From: Ectobius pallidus
Lineage: Eukaryota; Arthropoda; Insecta; Blattodea; Ectobiidae
Length of the DNA: 64,000 nucleotides
Assembly: GCA_964059195.1 (NCBI GenBank)
Contig: CAXKWD010000007.1
Location: forward strand, 156,597,269 to 156,661,268
Direction: 5' to 3'
Positions 1 through 12,400 of the stretch are shown here, piece after piece; the first letter of the stretch is position 1, and every line of letters begins with the position of its first letter. Below the pieces are notes generated by a model that saw only the letters and a program-made list of their open reading frames with translations, did no database searches and was not told the origin of the DNA. The position numbers and the translations under genes are program-made.

Positions 1-169
1 CCAAGCCGATTGGAACCTTAAGTAATGTAAGCAAGCCACACTGAACAAATATTTATCTATGCATGAGAATGCAAAATTTGGTCATTTACATATGAATATG
101 TGTTGATAGTCCTTTCTTTGTACCTGACATCTTTAACATTTTAACACACTTATTGTATGGCTGTTTCAG

Positions 170-483
170 TTGGCCCCAACCACAACAGTCCGAGAGCTGA
201 AAAAGAAAGTACATGGAATTAAAAAATCCTTATACCCAGAGCGACAAGGTATTCGACTTGAGCCAAAAGGAAAAACATTAAAGGAAGATGAAACTCTGAA
301 AGCATTAGGACTTAAGAATGGTTCCAAGATTTATGTGAAGGACTTAGGACCACAGATTGGTTGGAAAACAGTTTTCCTGGCTGAGTATGCTGGGCCCTTG
401 ATTGTTTATTTGTGGATGTACAAACGGCCATGGCTATTTTACGGAGAGGGTGCTACATCAGTTCCTGTCCATAATGCTGTTCA
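170..483 (+). CDS. TECR: TECR exon (first in window)
   Basis: Acceptor TTTCAG ends at 169; donor GTAAGT starts at 484. Leaves phase 2 (CA). The apparent TTG start is only the exon edge, because the family continues upstream. Encodes the end of the ubiquitin-like domain and the EYAGPL membrane segment. Confidence 0.92.
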
Positions 484-3400
484 GTAAGTAGGACTACTTG
501 AAATTATTATTAAGAGAGATTTGTGTCTTTCGTGAAGGTCACAGATATTTGCATGCAGCCCAGTGTAGAAGTAAAACAGCTTGAACTAAAAATGGAGGAG
601 GTAGTACTTAACATAGGCAATATTATTTTGGTATAGTTATCAACTATAGCATCTTGATGAATTTTTGGTCAAACCAACATGATCTTGAAAGCGAATCAGT
701 TTGTAACTCAATCAAGAGATAGACTTAGGTCATTTTATGCCTATTAATAATAATAAAGAAAAAGGTGCACTCGAAAGAGCATATGTCTTGTCTTTATTAC
801 AAGACATATGCCTATTAATGGCTTCTACAGCACTAAAAAAAAATGAAGTTGCGCTTAAATTTATAGGGATTTTTAAAAATAAATATTGCATTCACAGAAA
901 TAAATATACAGTAATAGTTGAAAATGCAGTGATTGATATCAGACCATAATTTCCTCATAATTAAATCAGAGGATTAGGCTTATATTGCTGGTACTTTATC
1001 TTTTTTTGGGAAAAACCAAATATCGGGTGCCAAATAGGCTCCTCCCATACTCGCTATCGGGACCCGCCCGGGAAGGAGGGGTTTAGGGCGGGGACTAACT
1101 AAATGAACCAGTGGGAGACATCTAGTAGGTGATGGTGGAATTAGTAGTAGCGGCGCAGAGACATCTGGCGGAAATAGCAGAAACACAAGAAAATTAATTT
1201 TTTTTATTTTCCCCTTTTATCTCTATTCTCCTCTTCTCCTCCTCTTTTCCCTATTACCTCCCTTCTCTCCTTCACCCTACCTACCTATTTGGGACCTATT
1301 CCTATCCTAGTAATTTTCGCACCTACGGGGATTCGATCTGGGGACCGCTAGCGCTATAGTCCATCGCCTTGACCACTGCACCACGAGTGCTCGACGTAAT
1401 AAAAATCGAGAAAACTTCTAGCCTTTGTACTACAGAGACGTGTAATACATGACGAGTAGTAAGAATGATAATGTTCTAAATACTTAGGTGGGTATATTTG
1501 GTACAAGGGGCATCTTGTATTTTCAATATTTGGTACAAGGGGCACTCTCGCATCGTGGGAATCGTGTTTTCAATAGGGTAGTGTTGAGTGTCGAGTGGGT
1601 AAGGCGGACACGTTCGGGAACGGTCGGAACGGATCGGTGCGAGAGCCGAGCGAGAGGTCGCCGGCCGGCCGACAGCTGCTGTCGCCATAGCAACGGAATG
1701 CGGGATGGGCGGAGCCTATTTGGCACCCGATATTTGGTTTATGCCCTTTTTTTATATAGGCCTAGGTCTAGGCCTATTTTTCCACAAAAAAAGTTCAAAT
1801 ATGATATTACATCTTCAGAACCTGTAGAATCCATATTTATGCACCATTTTTGTAGGATGAGTCTAAATGTAAGCAAAATCACAAGGATGTTTACACAAAA
1901 CTAACTTAAAATAGTGATGTGAAATGCTGCATTCTCACATAATTATTGGGCTGGGTCATGTGGCAACCTGGCAGTGATAGTGCTAATTTCAGGTACACCT
2001 ACCGTAGTCAGTCACTATTGCTGGTTGTTAACAATACCACACGCTTCGTGGTTCACTGCTTTCATCATCGCATCTGCACCAGGAAGACTTTCCATCAGAC
2101 GTGCAAGGAGTGCAAATGTGAATTGTGCGGTGAACAGTGCGAAACTTATCATGCATTAACATGCAAAAATAGATCAGTGTCGCTGATTCAATTCTGCTCA
2201 GAATAGATATTCCCCTGGATTAACATTGTACCTATAATGCACATTGTGCGCAATACTACTTATTATTAATACCACTGGGGTACAACGTCCTTACATCTTT
2301 ATTATTACTTGGGGGTGAACCTAACCTAACCCTTTGTGGTTATCTGGGTAAAATCCCATTGACGTGGACCATTTTTTTAGAATTGAGTTTCTCTTCATAA
2401 AACACTTGTATCACACGAATTTTGTTATAGCCTAGATAGATGTGTGGAGAGGAGATGTTGTCTCGGCGAATGATTTGGTGAAAACTTCCTTTTTCTCCGC
2501 CATTTTTCTGTCCTCGTCCTCGTAATTGGACTTTGGAGGTGTGACGTCATATCACTAAATGAGATATGATTGTGGGTGAACAGTCTGACAAACCTACAAA
2601 GGTACAAGCCTCTAGCTGCTCGTAAGAAATGGTGATTGTGATAGAAACCTCGTGCTATTCAGTATTGCTCCTTAACTAACATAAACGTTCCTAACCTAAC
2701 AAAACAGCGGAGCTTGGCTGGTGCACGGCATAAAATAGTCTGCTGTCACTATATACAAGAACAGTTGGTCACATTGCCTCGCTCATAAACAAAAAACATC
2801 ACTCAGTCCGTGGAAATGTGAATATCGCATGAATGGGTCCGTGCCATTGGGATTATGCCATTGTCTGAATTAAAAACTTGCCCAGCCATTGCACCTCCAT
2901 TATTTGACCTATTTGTTTGGGATTGAATGTAGATGTAGATGTAGATATCTCGTCCTGTAGATCCTGTGTTGAGCGGGGCTCAAGGATATAGAACACGTCA
3001 GATCAAAAAATACATGCATGTTATAACAATAATATAGGTCTACAGAAACTGCAAGCTGCCAAATTGATCCAAGCTGGAAATATTCCTCCAAATTGTAGAA
3101 GGTGTGAGTTATTAAAAATTCCTTGACAGCTGTTTTGAAAGGTTTGATCTTTCTTTGAATACATAATAATTTAATGTTGTTTGGAAGCTTGTTATATATC
3201 TGTACTGCAGAATAATACGCACCCTTTTGAAAGAGTTTTAACGAGTTATTTGGTCTGTGTAGATCATTCATGTTTCTGGTAGTACGTCCATGTACACTAA
3301 AATTAGTTTGAAATTTATCAATATTATTCACTACAAAACACATAACAGAGTATATATACTCCCCTGTAAGAGTGAGGACTCTTAATTTTTCAAACAGCGG

Positions 3401-6400
3401 TTTACAAGATTCCCCTTTTTTCTTTCCACATATTATTCTTATTGCCCGCTTTTGAAATCTAAATATTTTCTCCCTATGGGTAGAGTTGCCCCAGAAAATG
3501 ATCCCGTACCTCATTACCGAGTGAAAATATGCAAAATATACCATAAGTAATGCATCCTGTTTTAATATATTATTCAAAATTCTTAAAGCAAAGCATGCTG
3601 AACTCAGTTTTGGACTTATCATTTCTATGTGTGTCTTCCAGTCAAGATTTTGGTCAATTTGCAGTCCTAAAAATTTTACATTGCTAATTTCTTGTATGAT
3701 TTGTGTTCCATAATGAATGCAGGAATAATGCTGTTGGCAGATCATAGGTAGCCAATGGGCCCTAGTAGCACACTTCGTTGGCCTAACGGAGGGATTTGGT
3801 TGGCATGGTTGGGATATGTTGGGAAAACGTTCGTTGTAATTTCCTCGGTTAGCCCAATGTACGTTTCCGTTGCGTCATGCGCTAAGTCCTACCGTTGGGG
3901 TTATGACGTTGGCCCATCGCGGGGGCTCCCTACCGTTGGGATTATGATTGCTGGCCCAACAATAAATTTCGTTGTAATGTGATCGCATTTATGTTAAAAT
4001 TAAAAAGTGTTGAAATAACATTATAAGCGTTAAATTTTCATTTCCTATAAAATAAAACAATTTTAATTCATTAATTATTCGAGCTCTTTGTGCGCGTTAC
4101 ATGCTAAATCTCCACCTCTTCCTGCCAAGTCTTCGGCAATTTCCGGCGTAGTTCGGGCCATCACGAAGACATGAAGATACAACAGTTATTCGCCATCTTG
4201 ATATGTTGAAGAATCCGAATGGTGTTTTTACTTCTATTAATATTAGGGCTCTTTATTTGTTCTCTGAAAATAACGTTATCATATATTCACATCAAATATT
4301 CAAAATACGAGATGTATATCCTTCTTACTATTTATCATGTATTACACATCTCTGTAGTAAATAGGCTAGAAGAATTCTCGATTTTTATTTCAACCAACAC
4401 TAATAGCGTAGTGGTTAAAGCGATAGACTATAACGCTAGCGGTTCCGAGATCGAATCCCCATAGGTGCGAATTTTATACGATAGGAATAGGTAGGTAGGG
4501 TGAAGGAGAGAAGGGAGTTAATAGGGAAAAGAGGAGAAAAGGGATGAAAGGGAAAATAAAAAATTAAATTTTGTGTGCTTCTAGTATTTCCGCCAGATGT
4601 CTCTGCGCTGCGTAGTAGTTCCACCATTACCTAATAGATGTCTCTCAACTGTTGGGATTTTGTTGTATATTGGTTGGCTACAGTTGGCAGTTGGTTGGAT
4701 AAAACGCTCCTTTGCAACCGAACCCCGACGGACATTCATAACCGTTGACCAACGAAACATGGCGATCATTCCCCAACATTGGCCCAACGATCTGTGCTAC
4801 TAGGGGGACTGGTGGTGAACAACATACAGACTGAGTATCAAAGTGGAGCAGCTCTTGCAGAAACCAAAGTACCAGCTATAGTAAACCCTTCAATAAAAGA
4901 GGGAGACTGTGTTATATCCAACATATTCCCAGGGTTTACTACAGCTCAATGCTTGCAGTCTGTGAGAAATGTGCAGTGTGGGTAGGTTTTTTTCCCGAAG
5001 ACCTAATTGGCGAGCCAATAATCTTTCATATGGTTGATCTTCTGCATAGGCTTATTCAATGCTGTCATTAGCGTTATATATGCACACTTTCGGTGTGACA
5101 GCACAGTCTCCAACAGTGGCATATTCTGGTTTGAAGACCCGAGCTACCACTGTTCCTTGTAGTACACAAAATATATTTTATACCCTTTCAAATGACATGC
5201 TTTGAAAAATCCTTGTTTAACACAGTTTTATAAATCAAATAAATTGTAATCTTAGACACTTGAAATTCCACACTCCTTGGATAGCCTACATTGAACATAT
5301 GATCCAGTTTTACATTAGATACTGGAATATCAAATGAAAATCACTGTTCATTAATTACAGGCTGTGAATTACTAACAACATTACTAAAGACATTTGACAT
5401 TTTGCTGACTACCAGAATAATTAACACTGTGCTTCAGTTCACATTTGCATTGTAAAATACACTAGTAAAACATAATTAAAGAGACTAAAAAGGCAAACAA
5501 ACATGACAGAAAATATACAGTAAAACCTCTGTATAGCAATATTTGTGGTCCCTAGTAGCTTGTATTGTTATGAGGGATCGCAGGTTGTTTAAATCAGACT
5601 ATACCTATGGTATGGACAGAATTATTTCAACCAGCCAGTAAATTCTGTTGGTTTGACTCAGAACAAATTACGTAGGCTACAGGTTTATTTTATGTTCTTT
5701 TCTCAGTGTTTGGGATAACTTCTTTTGGGGTGATGATGCATCAATTCTCTTGCCTAGTTTGCCTCAGAAGATCTATATGGGACTTCGTGTAGCAATATGC
5801 TATAAAGAATAAAATCAAGTAAGACCAAATAACTCGTTAAAACTCTTTCAGAATTGTGCGTATTATTCTGCAGTACAGATATATAACAAGCTTCCAAACA
5901 ACATTAAATTATTATGTATTCAAAGAAAGATCAAACCTTTCAAAACAGCTGTCAAGGAATTTTTAATAACTCACACCTTCTACAATTTGGAGGAATATTT
6001 CCAGCTTGGATAAATTTGGCAGCTTGCAGTTTCTGTAGACCTATATTATTGTTATAACATGCATGTATTTTTTGATCTGACGTGTTCTATATCCTTGAGC
6101 CCCGCTCAACACAGGATCTACAGGACGAGATATCTACATCTACATCTACATCTACCGTTGTAAACAAAGTGCCAGAATGCTTTTGTTTAATCAGGGATAA
6201 TTGCAGTTATGATATTCAGAAACAAGTTATCTTTTAATCAGTTTCCGAGTTAAGCTCCAGATTGATTCATTAAGCAGGGCTTACGGAAGATAAAAGGTCT
6301 AGTTTGATAAGCATATGTGAAGGAATATGTGGGTAGTGTTATTTGTCAAAACTAACTGTATTGCAACTTCCAAAGCCGTAAATGAACATTGTAAAACAAT

Positions 6401-9400
6401 ATGTTGCCATGAGAACTGATTTGCATTTTACTACTGTATATCACTCATATGGTGCGTGTTTGATATTGACCAATATTGTTTAGTAATTCCTCGGATATAG
6501 ACCAGTCACGGCCGTTTATCTTACAATATTCTTTTAGGAATCGCAAGGTTGCCGTTTTATCTGGTAAAACGTCATCTCATTACTGAACCGAACAGTATCA
6601 CTATGTAGTAAATACTAGATAACATCATCCATTGTCTGCACAAAAATGCCAAGCTCAAGATTGATGAAATTAATATTATAACGGAAGCTAAACCACGTAA
6701 TACTGAAAGAAATATAAAATGCATATGGATTCAGTCACAAGTTCTGTGAAGATCTTACGTATAATTGAATTCAGTTGACTAGTGAATCTCAAACGCAGCT
6801 GATTGGGCTATCAATATGAGAAGAAAAACTCTTTTGTTACTACTTCGTTGGTAGCATTGCTTAGTATTCCATAATGCAGACTATTCATAAATTTAGTATT
6901 CCGTGATCTGACAGTTGACACTATTAACGATTTTATTTTAAACAAACCAGAAATAACTTAATTACTTATATTAGAATATAATATTATTATTTTTATAATC
7001 CGTTAGGTTTTGTTTATGGAATAGTCTTAATAAATCCAACTCGAGGTTACTAGGCTGCACAGTCGCAAATCTATCGATAAACTCGTAACCTCTCATGGGA
7101 TCGCCAATGATAAATTATTTCTAATATATTACCATAAAATAAGCACTAAATTGGGCATTACTCCGGAACTGGTCAACCGATTTGGTCCAAAATCATTAGG
7201 CTTTGTCCCATGGATGTTATAAATATGTATACCAAGTTTAATGAAAATCTGATGAAGCATATTTGAGTTATCATGCATACAGATAGACAGATGATGGACA
7301 GACATTTTCCCTTCCTCCACACAGTCTTAGAAAGTACCATTCTGGCACAAAATGAAACATATCTGAGTAGTGAGAAGTGGTATTAGAATTTAGCAAACAG
7401 TGCATAATTTATCAGTATAATAGCTGTTCAAAGAGCAAGGAAAAGTTGCTTCACTATGAATGCAGTTATTGTTTGGCTTTCTGGTTGAGAGAACAGTTAC
7501 TCTATTCAATACTTACTGTTAGCTTATCTGTGACCTTGCTGCTCAGGATTATTATTTAGATAGGTAACTGAAAAAATATTTTCATACTACGCATGGCTTA
7601 CGCCTGCAATTATTTACTCAACTGCTACATGTTTTATTTAAATAATTTATTTAACATAAAAATAATTAAAACACTATGTTTATTATCACTGACATTGTTT
7701 TTACGTAAATTACAGGAATTACATAATTTTATTCTTAATTGTATTGTTTTACACAATAAATACAGATAATTAAACAAACAAAATGAATCTTGTTGTCATA
7801 TGGGCATACAGATTCAAAATTAAAGGATTAAAATGTACCCACCAGATTCATGAACATTAACCAAATAAGGGATAAACAACTGATGTTTAATAAGCCAGTT
7901 TTGAGGTGTATTTCATGATTCAAGTGTGCTAACCCAGGGAAAAAAGTCCTCAGATTCTAGCCCCAAAAAAATCTCACATCGTGAGTTTCATCCAAATCCT
8001 TATACAGTGAGTCCCATGCAAGAGTTGGCCAATTTACGCAGGTTTCTGTGTCGCGGAGGGCACAGCTCCAACTCTTGAGCGTGAAATATCTACCCTAATA
8101 AAGCCGCTATTGGTGTAATGATTTGGGTTCTCAAATTTACAGTTAAAATTACAATGAAAATAACCACGTACTCGTCACAAGATATGTTGAATACCTACAA
8201 CACTGGCACCTTTTTAGGGAGTTTTCTTTCATGCGCGGAAGTTCAGTTTCCGAGATGGAGTTAATTTCTCTTGTGATACTGTCTTTAAGTTCTTCTAACA
8301 ATAGCCTATGTTACTATTATTTATGGGGAACTTGAAAAATAAATTGCATAGGTCAATTCCCCACACATTAGAACATTAGAAGAGAAATTAACTCTATCTC
8401 GGAAGCTGAACTTACACGCGTGAAATAAAATTTTCTAAAAAAGGTGCCAGTGTTGTGCGTATGCAAGAGGAAAACATTTCCAACATCTCTTGTGATGAGG
8501 TGTGTGGTTATTTTCATTGTAATTCTAACTGTAAATGTGAGAAACTGAATCATTACACCGATCACGGCTTTACTAGCGTAGAAATTTCACCCGATCGCTC
8601 AGGGGCTGGAGCTGTGCCCGCCGCGACACAGAAACCCACGTCATTGGCCAACTCTTGCGTGGGACTCACTGTGTATCTCTCTACAGGTGCATTAGTATCT
8701 GTCATTGTTGATCTAAATTCTATAACCTTCGAAAAGTTACTGAATGATAACTTGAAAGTGCCAGAATGATAGTTTCTAAGATTGTGAGGTGGACAGGAAA
8801 ATATCTATCTGTCTGTCCGTGTGTCTGTATGCACGATAACTCAAATACACTTTATCAGATCTTCATGAAACTTGGTATACGCATTTATAATGCCCATGGG
8901 AAAAAGGCTATTGATTTTGGACCAAATCGGTTGACCGGTACCGGAGTAACGACTAATTAAACGTCACATCCTTTTTGAATGGCAAACCAAGGCTATACTA
9001 TACTACAATGCAGCGTTGCTAATCACTGAGAGGCTTGACTATGATACAGTCAGATGTTCGTAAATTTATTATATCACGCCTTGCTTTAGATGTGAGGCTT
9101 TTGTTGTGCAGTTTCGTTCTGTTGCTACCCAACTTATTCCTTCACATATGCTTATCATACTTTTTCAAGAAACCGTGGTCTGAAACTCAATAGTGGTCTG
9201 TTAACTCCATCTGGCACTTTGTTATATCAGTTTACCTGATTTTATTTTTAATTTCATTTTATGTAAAAATAAAGGATTAAGGTAGGTACTACTCTTTTAT
9301 TTTTGTGTTACAGCATTGCCGCTGGTTGTTGGACACTGCACTATGCCAAAAGGTTGCTGGAGACCATTTTTGTTCACCGGTTTTCACACTCCACAATGCC

Positions 9401-12400
9401 TCTGTTTAACTTATTCAAGAACTGCTCATACTACTGGTTGTTCACATTGTATGTGGCTTATCATGTGAACCATCCCCTGTTCACACCTCCTGGACCAATA
9501 CAGGTGTATGGTGGTCTCGCTGCCTTCCTGGTTAGTATATATGTTTCAAATGTACAGTGTGTTTCACTTAAGAGTTGGCCAATTGTATGGATTTCTGCGC
9601 TGTGGCAGCTACAGCTCTTAACTCCCGAGCGATCAGGTTAAAATATCTACACAAATGTAGCCACTAATGGTGTAGTGTAATGATTCAGGTTCTCACAATT
9701 ACAGTTAAAATTACAATGAAAATAACCACATACCTCATCACAAGAGATGTTGGAAATGTCCTCCTCTTGCATCCACACAACACTGGCACCTTTTTAGGAA
9801 ATTTTGTTTCACGCACTTAAGTTCAGCTTCCAAGATAGAGTTAATTTCTCTTGTGATGATGTATTTAAGTTCTTCTAACAATATGTGGCTATCATTTATG
9901 GGGGAAATTGAAAAATAAAGTGTCAAGTTCAAACCCCCATACACTAAAAGAACTTAAAGACAATATCACAAGAAAAATTAACTTGGAAACTGAAATTATG
10001 CACTTGAAACAAAATTTCCTAAAATGGTGCCAGTGGTGTGTGGATGCAAGAGGAGAACATTTCCAACATCTCTTGTGAAGAGGTACGTGGTTATTTTCAT
10101 TGTAATTTTGACTGTAATCGTGAGAACCTGAATCATTACACTGTTATCGGCTTTATTTGCATAGATATTTCACCCGATTGCTCTGGAGTTAGAGCTGTGG
10201 CTGCCGCAATGCAGAAACCCGCATGATTAGCCAACTGTTATGTGAAATGCATTGTAGAATTACCTTTACTCTATAAAATTAAGAACAATGCTTATCAGTA
10301 GCATAACTTCCTAATGTATGCTCCAGCAAGTGAAGAAAATAACCCTATAGAACACATTACACAGAGTTGTTGACTTACTTGCAGTGCAAAAAAATAAATT
10401 AAAAAAATTAATATCAAATTCGCATTCCGTTTGAAAACACTTCTTTTCGTGGCGGGTCAATTTCCACCTCATGTTGTCACATGCTTGGTGAATTGATACA
10501 CGAGGGTTTGTTTACTCCTTTTTTAACTTAAACTGAAAACATAATAGAACTTCGGTGCAAGTAGAGTCATACTCAAAATTAATTTTTTCAAATTTGAACA
10601 AACCAAACAAATGTATTACATAGCTATGAACTTAACATAAAATCCATTTTATTCAGGATATTTGAGCGAACAGTTCCCAAAAATTATTCCCCTTCCACAT
10701 AGGCAGTTTTCTGGTTTGGAGTACTATTTTGGATAAGAAATTCCTCTGTTTTGAGATTTATTTTCAGTTTGTCCAGCTTTCCGGTATATAATTTTAGATA
10801 GGTTTATAGGTTTTACTGTATTATTCGTATGAACATTTCTACATACCTGGTTGTGTAATAGCTCTGAGATGTATTTCTTGAGTTGATTTGTATAAAAGGA
10901 AAAGTATTATTTTTATTTATTCCTATTTGAAGATGATTTCAATTAATTTGTTGAAATACAAGAGAAAAGATCATTATTATCTATATAATTTGCATCTTGC
11001 AAATATTAAACTTCTGACGCATTTCATAATACAGATTATTATCAGTAAACAAAAAAAAAAAAAAAAGTTTGAATGGAGGCTCAAACTCATAACCTTCCGA
11101 ATACAAGACCTCAACACTACCGCCCACACTATGTACAAGGGACAAGAAATACTTAATATAGCTATTATGTAGCTGCAGTAGTGGACTGTTCATGACGGAA
11201 CAACTTCATCCACAAGTGTATCATGCTTTTACGAATGAGCCCAAAGTCTTCATACATTTGGGCCTTGTGTTACTAGCTTGCATACGACTAACAGCACTGC
11301 AATCGCACAGCAGAAGTTTTTTGTTGGCCATTGCAACTGTATAACCTAATAGTTTGTGATAATACTATTTTGTTTACATACTTTTAAAATGGTTGTGAGT
11401 ATAAAGAATGTGGGTACTTAAATGTTGGGAATGCTGTTTCCTATTAGATACACAAATTTTTCTGTTTGTTGTTCCATTGGCCTCTTTCTTTGCAAGTCAG
11501 GTTAATGGTATAAAGTAGATAAACTTTTATAAAAAATGTAGCCTTTGAATGAGTTCCAGCTGTTTGCAGTATAGTAAGTGTGTTAACAATGAGCAGCAGA
11601 CAACCTTGAACAATGTGCACTGTAATATTTTGGTCTGCAATTTACAAATAAAAAAAAAGAAAGACATTGTAAACCTTACCAAAAAAATAGATTAATATCT
11701 TTGTCAAAACATGTCTGTCCTTAATAGCAACCTTTCGCTATTAACAAGATTTTGGCAAGTTATCTCTAGCCATTTGGAATTCTTCCATCTGCAAATTGTT
11801 TACTATGGGCCGAGGCAAAGGATTTTAAACGTGTACATTACATAGTTCTGACTTCGGAGAAAAATATTGTGATCATTCGTATATACGTCAGCAAATAGCT
11901 TTTGTTGCCAGAAGCAAAGCATAGGAAGACATTATGAACAATTTATGAGTTTAGTGCATAACTGATCCAATTTGAAAGTACTTAGCCATTTTTTACATTA
12001 ATATTGCTGACGTTTCTGAGATTTCAGTAAGACACTGGCTTTTTGTTCAAAGTTTGTGGGTTTGATCCTTGTCCAGATCATTGCGTGCTAATTAGTAATG
12101 AGCAGAATTGTATGATCTTAAGAATAGAGTAATCAGTTCTGAAGTAATGTAAAGAATCGATGATCATTCAAATGAAAAAAATTCTCAGATGAATGCAGGA
12201 TCACAGTACTTGCGATGCAAGATGTGAGAAATGTGTAGCCAAGAACTACTAAAAACTGACTTGATAATTGAATCATATTCAGATGTACAGCTTGGCATTT
12301 TCATCATGTTAACATTTTTGTTACATTACAGTATCTGTTGCCTTTGGTTCCTGCAATGGGCATGGCTTACTCCCACTGCGAACCACAAACCAATAGGAGT

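Noticed and set aside
2318..2700. CCTAACCTAA motifs resembling the insect telomere repeat
   Set aside because: Only two units in a row at 2320 and 2692; far too short for telomeric or interstitial telomere arrays.
5518..5820. Tigger-like MITE starting CAGTAAAACCTCTG
   Set aside because: No inverted partner or TA duplication found downstream.
8455..8769. Plus-strand frame of 104 codons
   Set aside because: Lies in the right arm of foldback D and simply continues across its end; no protein similarity.
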